Shown piece after piece: positions 1 through 7,667 of a stretch of DNA of 9,447 nucleotides. A model generated the notes under the pieces. The model worked only from the letters and a program-made list of their open reading frames with translations. It was not told where the DNA came from and made no database searches. The DNA is taken from NCBI GenBank assembly GCA_903827075.1, contig CAIKGX010000131.1, positions 1 through 9,447 on the forward strand, in the 5' to 3' direction. Made by a program: the position numbers and the translations under genes. Source of the DNA: an uncultured beta proteobacterium (lineage in GTDB: Bacteria; Pseudomonadota; Gammaproteobacteria; Burkholderiales; Burkholderiaceae). Position 1 is the first letter of the stretch; each line of letters begins with the position of its first letter.

Positions 1-152
1 AATTTTTCTAATTTCCCATTTTCATAGGTACACCAATAGCGAATAGAGTCGCCGAGAGAGTCAATCTCTTTTCTGGATAGTTGTCTATATTCCATTAAAT
101 CAAGAATGCCTGTTTTTCTCAGATTCTTTAAAATATCATTATATGTACTCAT
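1..152 (-). CDS. N-terminal part of an unrecognised protein (runs off the left edge)
   Basis: Fifty codons are open from an ATG at 152-150 to the window edge. The protein begins MSTYNDILKNLRKTGILD and continues with a charged stretch containing SRKEIDSLGDSIRYW. It looks soluble and helical, with no signal peptide or membrane segment in the visible part. An in-frame TGA lies two codons before the ATG, so this ATG is the first possible start in the frame. An AGGTGAG sequence at 155-161 is a good Shine-Dalgarno match, though close to the start. A sigma-70-like promoter lies upstream at 214-242. I do not recognise the family. The separate promoter and the 140-base gap to the acetate kinase gene suggest it is not a core member of the operon to its right. 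Confidence 0.6.
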   Translation of the reverse strand, partial: MSTYNDILKNLRKTGILDLMEYRQLSRKEIDSLGDSIRYWCTYENGKLEK

Positions 153-213
153 ATCTCACCTATTTAAAATCCTCATTTCCACCATACCACTAAAAATGAA
201 CCCAGACCCTGTA

Positions 214-242
214 TTTATAGTGAATTAACTACAGTATTTGAA
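214..242 (-). promoter_or_regulatory. Candidate sigma-70 promoter for the left-edge gene
   Basis: Read on the minus strand, TTCAAA at 242-237 (4 of 6 to the -35 consensus) and TATAAA at 219-214 (5 of 6 to the -10 consensus) are separated by exactly 17 bases. Transcription would start near 207, about 55 bases before the ATG at 152. The surrounding 153-292 region is AT-rich and holds no ORF. I see no convincing terminator for the acetate kinase gene in it, so read-through remains possible. Confidence 0.35.
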
Positions 243-292
243 GTTGCTGGTTTTTAAAAATATGGCTATTGATGAAAAGTACACCCGATGGC

Positions 293-1510
293 TTAATTCA
301 GTGCCATTTCTTGTTTTGCCAATTCCAAGGTATGTCTTGCAATCACCCGCTCTTCATCGGTATGTAACTTTAGGCAAAGCACTCTGGAATGGTCATCTGA
401 AATAATGGTTTCGCCTGCCAGGTTGCTTTCTTCGTCCAGTTCGATGCCTACCCAAGACATATCCCTTAAAACCCTGGCACGGATCATGACTGAATTTTCG
501 TCAATACCACCAGTAAATACGAGAACATCCAAACCTGCCATTAATGCCGTTAAAGCACCAATCTCTCGCTTGACTTCCTTAATGTAATATTCAATTGCTT
601 GTTTGGCCTCAAGACAGTCAGAGTTTTCCAGGGTACGCATATCGTTAGAAAGCCCTCCAGAAAGACCTTTTAAACCAGATTCTTTATACAGAATATTGGC
701 TATGGCTGTCGCATCCATACCCTCATGTTGCATCATATAAAGCAATACACCTGGATCGATTTCCCCGCAGCGCGTACCCATAGGCAATCCATCTAAAGAT
801 GAAAAACCCATTGTTGAGGCAACAGAAACGCCATGATGTAATGCAGTCATAGAGGCGCCATTGCCAAGATGGGCAATGATTACTTTTTTGCTTGCTTCCT
901 TAGGAAACATATGCATGAGGCGATCGGTAATGTATTCATAGGAGAGACCATGAAAGCCGTAACGACAAACACCCTTGTCGTAAAAATACCGAGGGATGGC
1001 ATAGCAATCATCAATAAAGGAGTGGGTGCGATGAAAAGCCGTATCAAAACAGGCAATTTGGGGAATATTGCCAAAGCTCTCTTGTGCCGCCTTAATACCA
1101 GCAAGATTGTGGGGCTCATGTAATGGTGCAAGAACCATTAAAGTTTCTAATTCTTGCATCACTGCATCTGTGATGATCATCGGTGCAGTATATTTTTGAC
1201 CGCCATGCACAACTCGATGTCCTACGGCGATGATTTCAACTGCATTTACAGATTGATGCAGCCACTCGATGAGGCAAGACAAAGCCTCGCGATGATTTTG
1301 TGGCTTACATCCATTGGGCCAGTTAATAGTTTCTTCGGTATTCTTGGTGCTCCACTTCACCTTAAAGCTGGCATCTCCACCAATCCCATCAATCTGGCCA
1401 ACAATGATTTGATTTAACTGAGGCACCAAAAACAAAGAAAATTTAATGGATGATGATCCGGCATTGATCGTCAGAATTGCCTTGCCGTGTAAATGATTTT
1501 GTATATCCAC
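293..1510 (-). CDS. ackA: Acetate kinase (acetate/propionate kinase family)
   Basis: This cytoplasmic enzyme transfers phosphate between acetyl phosphate and ADP, giving acetate and ATP; it can also run in reverse. The family blocks are all present. Numbered from the GTG start they are: TINAGSSSIKF at about 14-24 (phosphate-binding loop), GHRVVHGG at 97-104 with the substrate Arg99, CFDTAFH at 154-160 with Asp156, GFHGLSYEYI at 185-194, AHLGNGAS at 213-220, TRCGEIDPG at 246-254 with Arg247, FTGGIDENS at 332-340, and the C-terminal TDEERVIARHT. At 405 residues it has normal family length. A longer frame opens with TTG at 1519, but that codon abuts the Shine-Dalgarno sequence. The GTG at 1510 lies nine bases after GAGG (1520-1523) and is the better start. 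The gene follows the phosphotransacetylase fusion by 11 bases, the classic Pta-AckA pairing and almost certainly one transcript. Whether acetate or propionate is preferred cannot be read from the sequence. Confidence 0.95.
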   Translation of the reverse strand: MDIQNHLHGKAILTINAGSSSIKFSLFLVPQLNQIIVGQIDGIGGDASFKVKWSTKNTEETINWPNGCKPQNHREALSCLIEWLHQSVNAVEIIAVGHRVVHGGQKYTAPMIITDAVMQELETLMVLAPLHEPHNLAGIKAAQESFGNIPQIACFDTAFHRTHSFIDDCYAIPRYFYDKGVCRYGFHGLSYEYITDRLMHMFPKEASKKVIIAHLGNGASMTALHHGVSVASTMGFSSLDGLPMGTRCGEIDPGVLLYMMQHEGMDATAIANILYKESGLKGLSGGLSNDMRTLENSDCLEAKQAIEYYIKEVKREIGALTALMAGLDVLVFTGGIDENSVMIRARVLRDMSWVGIELDEESNLAGETIISDDHSRVLCLKLHTDEERVIARHTLELAKQEMALN

Positions 1511-1519
1511 GTTGAACAA

Positions 1520-1524
1520 CCTCA
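1520..1524 (-). promoter_or_regulatory. Ribosome binding site that sets the ackA start
   Basis: The minus strand reads TGAGG here. The TGA is the stop codon of the phosphotransacetylase fusion, and GAGG sits nine bases before the GTG at 1510. The ribosome binding site of ackA thus overlaps the preceding stop codon, which suggests translational coupling of the two genes. It argues against the TTG at 1519, which directly follows GAGG. Confidence 0.5.
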
Positions 1525-2949
1525 GGTGTTAGCGTTACTCAAGGTAAAGGATGGGTTTCCATTTAACTGGAACGCATGGAACAGCTGAGCTAAAGCGCAA
1601 GATGCTAGACGAGCGCGTTCATTATCAGCGCGGCTAGTCAGCATAATGGGAACTTGTGCGCCCAGAACTAAACCTGCAGGTTGCGCGTGTGAGATAAATG
1701 TCAGTTGCTTGGCCAGCATATTGCCTGCCTCCAAGTTGGGAACAACCAATATTTGTGCCTTGCCTGCTACTGGTGATGTCAGGTGCTTTGTGATAGCTGC
1801 GCCCATATCAATGGCATTGTCCATGGCTAATGGGCCATCTACTAGGCCCCCGGTAATTTGTCCTCGGTCTGCCATCTTGGCCAATATTGCAGCATCCATA
1901 GAGGATGGAATATGAAAGCTGACCGTTTCTACTGCAGAAAGAATGGCGACATAAGGCAGCGTGATACCGCAAGCTCTAGCTAGATCAATTGCATTTTGTA
2001 TGATGTCAACCTTTGTAGGAAGATCAGGAGCAATATTAATAGCCGCATCTGTTATGAATAGTGGCTGATTTAAGGTGGCTACGTTCAACACAAATACATG
2101 AGAAATTCGCCTTAGGGTTCTTAAGCCACCCTCTTTTTTCACCACTTGAGAAAGCAATTCATCCGAATGGATATTGCCTTTCATGATGGCGGTTACTTTT
2201 TGTTGATGCACTAATTCAACCGCCTTAGCAGCGGCTTTTTTATGATCGGTAATGTCAATTAATTCAATTTGAGAAATATCTAACTGGGCTTCGTCAGCCG
2301 CTTTCTGAATCTGTAGGCGTGACCCAATTAAGATAGGGATTATTAGACCCTCTTCCATTGCTAATATAGTGCCGGATAATGAAGTCGCATCATCAGGGCA
2401 AACTACTGCAGTGGGCATTGGATCGAGTTTTTTAGCCTCCTCAATCAGTCGATGAAAGTGATCGTGCTCATCCATGAGTAATCCCGGTAACTCATGGGGA
2501 CTAAGGTATACATTCTCTAAAGGAGCATCGACGGTAGCTTTGCCTGACGCAATACAAGCTCCCTTACTATCTGTCACCATAGTGCTAAATACCGCACTTG
2601 GACTTTCTTTTTTCTCTACTAAAGTGACGGTGATTTTCAAAAGATCGCCTACATGCGCCCTGCCCATAAACTCAAAATCTTGTGAGCGATATAGCGTACC
2701 TGGTCCTGGGAGAATATTGCCTAAGACGCTGGAGATCAGCGACCCAAGCCACATCGATGGCGCAACAACAGAGGTGCTGCTTTCATTTTGAACATCGAGA
2801 TGCGGAATGTTCAAAGGATTGAGATTGCCAGATGCATGGGCGAACAGAAATAAGTCTCGGGATGTTACTCGCTTTTCTATAGAGGCTGTATCCCCTAGCT
2901 TGAGCTCATCCCAAGTGCGATTCTTCAATCCGTTCACCGGTGCATTCAT
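1522..2949 (-). CDS. Fusion of MaoC-like hotdog domain with phosphate acetyl/butyryltransferase
   Basis: The protein has 475 residues in two parts. Residues about 12-142 match a MaoC/(R)-specific enoyl-CoA hydratase hotdog fold (FAHASGNLNPLN at 36-47, PGPGTLY at 81-87, GDLL at 101-104). Residues about 165-462 are a phosphate acetyl/butyryltransferase (Pta/Ptb) domain, with SAVETVSFHIPSSMDAA at 338-354 and RGQITGGLVDGPLAMDNA at 362-379. The Pta part converts acyl-CoA and phosphate to acyl phosphate and CoA, feeding acetate kinase encoded next. This is the known 'bifunctional enoyl-CoA hydratase/phosphate acetyltransferase' architecture. The hydratase signature is normally S-G-D-x-N-P-x-H; here the Asp is Asn42 and the His is Asn47, so hydratase activity is doubtful. 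The ATG start lies two bases after the stop of the PhaC-like gene, with an AAGG about ten bases upstream. Acetyl versus butyryl preference is not decided by sequence. Confidence 0.93.
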   Translation of the reverse strand: MNAPVNGLKNRTWDELKLGDTASIEKRVTSRDLFLFAHASGNLNPLNIPHLDVQNESSTSVVAPSMWLGSLISSVLGNILPGPGTLYRSQDFEFMGRAHVGDLLKITVTLVEKKESPSAVFSTMVTDSKGACIASGKATVDAPLENVYLSPHELPGLLMDEHDHFHRLIEEAKKLDPMPTAVVCPDDATSLSGTILAMEEGLIIPILIGSRLQIQKAADEAQLDISQIELIDITDHKKAAAKAVELVHQQKVTAIMKGNIHSDELLSQVVKKEGGLRTLRRISHVFVLNVATLNQPLFITDAAINIAPDLPTKVDIIQNAIDLARACGITLPYVAILSAVETVSFHIPSSMDAAILAKMADRGQITGGLVDGPLAMDNAIDMGAAITKHLTSPVAGKAQILVVPNLEAGNMLAKQLTFISHAQPAGLVLGAQVPIMLTSRADNERARLASCALAQLFHAFQLNGNPSFTLSNANT

Positions 2950-2951
2950 GG

Positions 2952-5330
2952 TTATTCAGCCTTGGGATCAAGCTCTTCAACAGCCAATACAGCCTCGATC
3001 GGTGCTTCATCTACTTGAGTTTTCTGATGACGAAGCAGATCTTCAATTTGGCCATACATTTTCAATGCAAACGGGTGCATGGTATCGCGAGGTCCGGCAA
3101 TATCCATTACCAGTTTTAAGGCCTTGTTCTGACTATCGACTGAATTAAGCAAAATTGGAAGAGAATCAATAGCCAATTTAGGTTCAAAGTCAACAATTAA
3201 GGCTTGTTGGTGAACAATCTTAACGATATCTTCATGATCCATATCTGGGAATAATTTGGAGTGCCCTAAAGCAATCAACTCACGCTCTAATCGGGTTCTA
3301 CGAACATATCCACGTGCATCATTTAATAAATGTAGGATACGGACGACCCCTTCAGCTAAGCCACCTTGATCAATATTGGCCAATACGTGATGCACTTCAG
3401 GTAATTGACGAACATCCACAATGGAGTGCTTAGGTAAGCCAGAATCTTTAGGGCTAATAATGGCTTTAATCCAAGGTGAGGTGTAGATCGAGAAGAAGCT
3501 GGTTTCGGTCATGGAATCACGCATGCTGCGGTACATATTGAGCTGAGCCTCGATTAATTCGCTTGAAACCTTCTCTGCCATGATGAAAGGATTATCTTTG
3601 CTAGCCGGCTTTCTTTCTTGGGTGATGGATTCCGCGGCCTTATCTAACATCGGCATAATAGGATTCTTATCTGAGAACATCACTCGTTGCGTTCTCAGTG
3701 GATGGGATTCACGTATCAAGGCCGCTGTTTCAGGGGTCGACATATTTTGAATCGTAGGACGGACAAAGCGGTCGTATATTTCAGTGTTGATATTGGACAT
3801 CTGAGCTACTTCGGTAAATAACTCCTCATCATCCCTGCCATCGCCTAGAGCTAAGATATCACCCATTCCGCGTGGCTCAAACCGAATATGTACACGGTCT
3901 TCCTCATCGTCCAACTTCATTTCATAAAGTCCTGGGGATAAGGCCTCAATCGCCCGTACCGTATCCGTAATCGCTACGTGTTCACGACCGGCAATCTGAC
4001 TGGAGACAAAAATACCTAGGTGGCCGATAGTGTCATGCAGCATGTACACAATTCGCTGACCTCGAGCTTTGATCTCTTCTACGCTGGCGTATAAGTCAGG
4101 AATCCAATTTAATGCCTGTTGTGGCGGCGTAATATTATCGCCATGAGATGCAAAGACAATAATGGGAGATTTAATCGCTTTGAGATCGACTCGCTCCATT
4201 CCCAATATAGCTTCACCCGTCGCTAATTTATTACCAATAAATAAATTATCGAGGATCCAGCGCATTTCAGCTTCAGTCATGAAGCAATAGCCGCCCCACC
4301 ACTTTTCAAAATCCAGGAATCGTTGAGCTTCTGTATCGACATTGGAATACAAGTTGTAATATTTCCCAAAAAAACTATTGCCTGGGTTTAGGGCCTCAAA
4401 ATTAGCCACTAAATTAGCGCCATCAAATAAACCATTTCCCATATCAGCCAGCATGAGCGCAGACATTGCACCACCGCGCATACCACCGGTATAGCGCATG
4501 GGGTTATCTCCAACCTTGCCTGCCCAATAAGACATTGGGGATCCATTGAGCACAATGGGGCCCATCAGATCGGGAACTGCCGCGGCCAATAACATTGCTG
4601 CCCAGCCACCCTGGCAATTGCCAACCACAATTGGTTTTGGTGAATGGGGATGCTGCTCTATGATGTGTTTTAAGAATACGATTTCAGCATCACGGACATC
4701 AACAATCGTTTGTGTGGGTTCTGGCATTGGTCTAAATGCAACAAAGTACACAGGGTGACCATCTGCAAAGGCCTCGCCTACTTGACTATCAGGTTTGAAA
4801 CCGCCAATACCTGCACCATGACCAGCGCGTGGGTCAATAATCATGACTGGAGCGCGCTTCTCATCGATCACAATACCTTTTGGCGGTGTGATCTTAAGCA
4901 AGAGATAATTCACAGGCGTGCTTAAGTTATGCCCATCAATGATGACTTCGTAGCCAAAATCGAGCACTGGGGGCATACCCGATTCAACGTGATCGAGATA
5001 GACATTGCCACGCTTACGGAGAGTTTCAAAAACCATTGCACTGCGCTGGGTAGAGTCGGTTAAATATTCTTGCCACATTCCCCATATAGCGCCTGGCTCT
5101 GAAGTCATCAGCGCAGTTGCTTTTTCTTTAGTCTTTTCCAACAGATTTTCAATCTTTTTGGATTCAGAGAGCATAACCCCTTGAAGCTTTTGATTATGGA
5201 TGGCACTTAATTCTGAAATCTTATGTAAAGATTGCTTTTGTCCTTTGCGTGATAATTCGGACGCCTGCATATTCTTTTGGAGAATATTTCTATAAGAATT
5301 CATGGGATTGTATTGGCTAAAATCAAACAT
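2952..5330 (-). CDS. PhaC-like alpha/beta hydrolase of the DUF3141 family
   Basis: This 792-residue protein resembles PHA synthase (PhaC) and PHB depolymerase folds. The nucleophile elbow is GNCQGG at 237-242, placing Cys239 where PhaC enzymes have their catalytic Cys. HGDNITPP at 396-403 offers Asp398 and TIGHLGIF at 434-441 offers His437, completing a Cys-Asp-His triad. An HGAGIGGF stretch at 171-178 may form the oxyanion region. Residues about 10-110 are helical, charged and phasin-like, without a signal peptide. Residues about 580-625 form a second amphipathic segment. The last ~150 residues (LHLLNDARGYVRRTR, then ALKLVMDIAGPRDT) resemble a TerB-like helical domain; that resemblance is tentative. 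The protein is longer than class I PhaC (about 590 residues). GAGAGG-type Shine-Dalgarno sequence GAGAGG (5336-5341) lies five bases before the ATG. Context beside a phasin gene and Pta-AckA suggests action on PHB or a related thioester, but neither synthase nor hydrolase activity is shown. Whether it polymerises, degrades or does something else is open. Confidence 0.85.
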   Translation of the reverse strand: MFDFSQYNPMNSYRNILQKNMQASELSRKGQKQSLHKISELSAIHNQKLQGVMLSESKKIENLLEKTKEKATALMTSEPGAIWGMWQEYLTDSTQRSAMVFETLRKRGNVYLDHVESGMPPVLDFGYEVIIDGHNLSTPVNYLLLKITPPKGIVIDEKRAPVMIIDPRAGHGAGIGGFKPDSQVGEAFADGHPVYFVAFRPMPEPTQTIVDVRDAEIVFLKHIIEQHPHSPKPIVVGNCQGGWAAMLLAAAVPDLMGPIVLNGSPMSYWAGKVGDNPMRYTGGMRGGAMSALMLADMGNGLFDGANLVANFEALNPGNSFFGKYYNLYSNVDTEAQRFLDFEKWWGGYCFMTEAEMRWILDNLFIGNKLATGEAILGMERVDLKAIKSPIIVFASHGDNITPPQQALNWIPDLYASVEEIKARGQRIVYMLHDTIGHLGIFVSSQIAGREHVAITDTVRAIEALSPGLYEMKLDDEEDRVHIRFEPRGMGDILALGDGRDDEELFTEVAQMSNINTEIYDRFVRPTIQNMSTPETAALIRESHPLRTQRVMFSDKNPIMPMLDKAAESITQERKPASKDNPFIMAEKVSSELIEAQLNMYRSMRDSMTETSFFSIYTSPWIKAIISPKDSGLPKHSIVDVRQLPEVHHVLANIDQGGLAEGVVRILHLLNDARGYVRRTRLERELIALGHSKLFPDMDHEDIVKIVHQQALIVDFEPKLAIDSLPILLNSVDSQNKALKLVMDIAGPRDTMHPFALKMYGQIEDLLRHQKTQVDEAPIEAVLAVEELDPKAE

Positions 5331-5396
5331 TGCTGCCTCTCGCTGGATCGAAACTTCGTAGTTGACCTATTACTCTAGGTTTAAAACATGTCAGAA

Positions 5397-5990
5397 TCAT
5401 GTAGCTTTTGTGACAATTGGAGTTGGGTGGGCCACATAGGTAGTCTGATTTGTGGCGATGTACATCTTGGCATCGTCTTCATCAGTATGTAATTCATAAC
5501 CTAGATGACGCATTAATACCAACATATCGTGGTTTTCTTTTATGACATAGCCATAAATTTCAGATAAACCATTGAGCTTGGCGCAATCTAATATTCCCTG
5601 CATTAAATGGGAGCCAATGCCTTCGTGATGGTAATCGTCACTCACGGATAAAGAAAACTCACCTGTCGAACTATTGGCATCACGAACATAACGAGAAATT
5701 CCCACTAAGCTTTCTGGAGTGCTGCTATCTTTTTTGATGTAGGCAGCTAAAGCAAAGTCATCAGGCGTCGAGGAGCTAATAATTTGCTCTAACAGCGTTT
5801 CTGGCAGAGTAGACATTGCATGCGCGTAACGGAAATACCGGCTTTGTGACGACAAATGTTGAAATAGGTCTAGCACCGCATCGCGGTCATCCCTTGAAAT
5901 AGGTCTAATCTCATACTCACCACCATGAACCAGTGACCATTTTTTGATAAAACTCGATTGCAGCGCATTATTAATAGCTATTGTGTCCAT
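5397..5990 (-). CDS. Stand-alone GNAT acetyltransferase resembling the PatZ acetyltransferase domain
   Basis: This 197-residue protein contains one GNAT domain at about 26-170. It starts with YEIRPISRDD (26-35), then LSSQSRYFRY (46-55), a layout typical of the C-terminal GNAT domain of PatZ-type protein lysine acetyltransferases (IRPI...LSPESRYLRF). The acetyl-CoA pyrophosphate loop is HHEGIG at 121-126, a form of the Q/R-x-x-G-x-G/A motif. NHDMLVLMRHLGYEL at 153-167 is the usual late helix and strand. The large CoA-ligase-like N-terminal domain of PatZ is absent. It would use acetyl-CoA to acetylate a lysine or small amine; the substrate is unknown. The ATG lies five bases after the CoA-transferase beta stop, with AGGAG (6001-6005) ten bases before it. 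Its place in an acetyl-CoA/acetyl-phosphate operon makes control of one of the neighbouring enzymes, or of acetyl-CoA synthetase, an attractive but unproven role. Confidence 0.85.
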   Translation of the reverse strand: MDTIAINNALQSSFIKKWSLVHGGEYEIRPISRDDRDAVLDLFQHLSSQSRYFRYAHAMSTLPETLLEQIISSSTPDDFALAAYIKKDSSTPESLVGISRYVRDANSSTGEFSLSVSDDYHHEGIGSHLMQGILDCAKLNGLSEIYGYVIKENHDMLVLMRHLGYELHTDEDDAKMYIATNQTTYVAHPTPIVTKAT

Positions 5991-5995
5991 TGTCT

Positions 5996-6664
5996 TTAAT
6001 CTCCTACCAAATCCATCTCATGAATATTCTCTGAAATAATCAGAGGCGTACCGGTTGCTGCAATCACTTCATCTACTGTTACGCCTGGAGCCAATTCTCT
6101 TAATACCAAACCTTCAGGCGTTGGCTCTATGACTGCTAAGTCAGTCACAATTAAACTGACTGGACGTGTAGCCGTTAATGGCAAAGTGCATTGCTCAACG
6201 ATTTTGTGTACGCCCTTTGCCGTATGCTGCATGGCGACAATCACCCTTTTCGCACCAGAAACTAGATCCATTGCACCACCCATACCTGGCGCCATCTTTC
6301 CGGGAATCATCCAATTGGCCAATTTACCTTGGGCATCTACTTGCAGACCGCCTAATACCGTCATATCCAAATGACCACCACGGATCAACCCAAAAGAGAA
6401 GACGGAATCAATTCTGGCTGCACCGGGTATCGCCATTACTGGTGTACCCCCTGCATCGGTTAAGTCATCATCTTCCATGCCTTCGGGGGGACGTGCTCCA
6501 AGACCAATGAGACCATTTTCTGACTGCAAAAAGACGGTCATATTTTTGGGAAGGTAATTGGCTACTTGAGTAGGTAGCCCTATTCCTAGATTGACGAGCA
6601 TGCCATTTGAAAATTCCTTAGCAACACGTCTGGCAATTACCTCATTAGGGGAAAATGTAGTCAT
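5996..6664 (-). CDS. atoA: CoA-transferase subunit B (AtoA/ScoB type)
   Basis: This is the beta subunit of a 3-oxoacid/short-chain fatty acid CoA-transferase, 222 residues, of normal length. It carries NLGIGLPTQVANYLP at 25-39 and QSENG at 47-51, where Glu49 is the catalytic glutamate that forms the glutamyl-CoA thioester. SFGLIRGGH (90-98), GGLQVD (105-110) and PGMGGAMDLVSGAKRV (126-141) are further family blocks. The GGLQVD segment is like E. coli AtoA, whereas the C-terminal GLVLRELAPGVTVDEV is more like ScoB. The enzyme would exchange CoA between acetyl-CoA or succinyl-CoA and acetoacetate or other short acids. It follows the alpha subunit by 14 bases, with AAGG about nine bases before the ATG. 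The name atoA reflects closer overall resemblance to AtoDA; scoB is the alternative and the donor is not settled. Confidence 0.92.
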   Translation of the reverse strand: MTTFSPNEVIARRVAKEFSNGMLVNLGIGLPTQVANYLPKNMTVFLQSENGLIGLGARPPEGMEDDDLTDAGGTPVMAIPGAARIDSVFSFGLIRGGHLDMTVLGGLQVDAQGKLANWMIPGKMAPGMGGAMDLVSGAKRVIVAMQHTAKGVHKIVEQCTLPLTATRPVSLIVTDLAVIEPTPEGLVLRELAPGVTVDEVIAATGTPLIISENIHEMDLVGD

Positions 6665-6678
6665 GATTAATTACCTTC

Positions 6679-7341
6679 TTAGTGGTGCTTGTGAGGCATG
6701 GAAATCAACTCAGTCACAATAGCACCCGGTGTGATGACATCATTTGGAGAAATCATGCCGACAGGAACAATTTCATTGGTCTCGCACAGCACTACTTTTG
6801 CAGCCATGGCCATGACTGGGTTGAAATTAGTCGCCGTGAGTTGATAGGCCAAATTACCGAGATAGTCAGCTTGATGGGCGTGGATGAGTGCAAAATCTGC
6901 AAAGATGGGTAGCTCTAATAACCAATCTTCGCCATCAATATCGATGACCCGTTTACCTTCTTCAACTAGCGTGCCGATACCAGTTTGAACCAATACGCCG
7001 CCTAGACCAAAGCCGGCTGCCCGGATCCGTTCTGCTAAATTGCCTTGAGGGACTAAATCAACAGTAATGTCCTGGCTAAACATTTTGGCTTGGGTTTCTG
7101 GATTCAAACCAATGTGACTAGCAATGACATGCTTAACTTGACCGCTAGATATCAGCTTTCCAATGCCGTAGTTAGGCTTACCCGTGTCGTTCGCGATTAT
7201 TGTTAAACCACTTGTCCCTGCTGCCACCAAGGCATCAATCATGCGATGAGGCGATCCAATGCCCATGAAGCCGCCAATCATTAAAGAGGCGCCATTAGGA
7301 ATTTGTTCGATTGCTGCTTCTACTGAAATTGCTGTTTTCAT
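6679..7341 (-). CDS. atoD: CoA-transferase subunit A (AtoD/ScoA type)
   Basis: This is the alpha subunit partner of the following gene, 220 residues, of normal length. The CoA-transferase signature GGFMGIGSP is at 23-31, IIANDTG at 48-54, ASHIGLNPETQ at 74-84, VPQGNLAERIRAAGFGLGG at 97-115 and GNLAYQLTATNFNP at 162-175. The NDT and NPET motifs and the YQLTA block are close to E. coli AtoD as I recall it, which favours an acetate/acetoacetate enzyme over succinyl-CoA-specific ScoA. The alpha subunit lacks the catalytic Glu and works only as a heteromer with the beta subunit. The C-terminus ends SMPHKHH, a short His-rich tail. The ATG lies six bases after the stop of the small helical gene, and the upstream sequence has only a weak ribosome binding site, so coupled translation is likely. 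Confidence 0.92.
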   Translation of the reverse strand: MKTAISVEAAIEQIPNGASLMIGGFMGIGSPHRMIDALVAAGTSGLTIIANDTGKPNYGIGKLISSGQVKHVIASHIGLNPETQAKMFSQDITVDLVPQGNLAERIRAAGFGLGGVLVQTGIGTLVEEGKRVIDIDGEDWLLELPIFADFALIHAHQADYLGNLAYQLTATNFNPVMAMAAKVVLCETNEIVPVGMISPNDVITPGAIVTELISMPHKHH

Positions 7342-7347
7342 ATTAAA

Positions 7348-7665
7348 TTAAAGGTCTTCTGCATGGTGATGGCTAAGATTGAGTCTTTGAAAAATCTCTT
7401 CCTCTAAAGGGCTCTTCCCGTCAGGTACGCCGTGCTCTGCTCTTAATTGATGTATGTGACCTCTAAGTAAGATGAGGCCTTTTAAGGTAGCTAGCTTGTA
7501 GAAATGCTCGTGATCATCCGGTAGATTTTTTTCTAAGAGTTCGTCAACCACATCAACTCGCTCGAGATCTACATTTAAAAAGTAAGCCAATCTCACTATC
7601 TCCTTATTAAGCTCATGAATATCTTCATTTAAGCGAACATCTTCTAATGCACTTTCAGGGAGCAT
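7348..7665 (-). CDS. Small helical acidic protein of unknown function
   Basis: This 105-residue protein begins MLPESALEDVRLNEDIHELN. It is predicted by eye to be almost wholly alpha-helical and acidic: a helix at about 14-32 (HELNKEIVRLAYFLN), a second at about 33-46, and a third at about 53-78 with FYKLATLKGLILLRGHIHQL. It ends in a His-rich tail, LSHHHAEDL. There is no signal peptide, membrane span or cysteine. The frame can be extended to a TTG at 7686 that overlaps the end of fabI, but the ATG at 7665, two bases after the fabI stop, is a better start and implies translational coupling. I do not recognise the family. Its fixed place between fabI and the CoA-transferase suggests it is an accessory or regulatory subunit of one of them; that is inference from position only. 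Confidence 0.75.
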   Translation of the reverse strand: MLPESALEDVRLNEDIHELNKEIVRLAYFLNVDLERVDVVDELLEKNLPDDHEHFYKLATLKGLILLRGHIHQLRAEHGVPDGKSPLEEEIFQRLNLSHHHAEDL

Positions 7666-7667
7666 GG

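Noticed and set aside
251..260. TTTTTAAAAA palindrome after ackA as a terminator
   Set aside because: It cannot form a GC-containing stem with a loop; it is an AT-rich palindrome without terminator character.
869..1417. Plus-strand open frames within ackA, and similar ones within the other genes
   Set aside because: They lie antisense to well-conserved coding regions, show no family motifs and lack their own regulatory signals, so they are shadows of the real genes.
5366..5394. Possible internal promoter in the 66-base gap before the PhaC-like gene (CTGACA as -35, TAATAG as -10)
   Set aside because: The -35 is 5 of 6, but the -10 is only 3 of 6 and the spacer is 16 bases. The gap is longer than others in the operon, so an internal promoter is possible but not supported.
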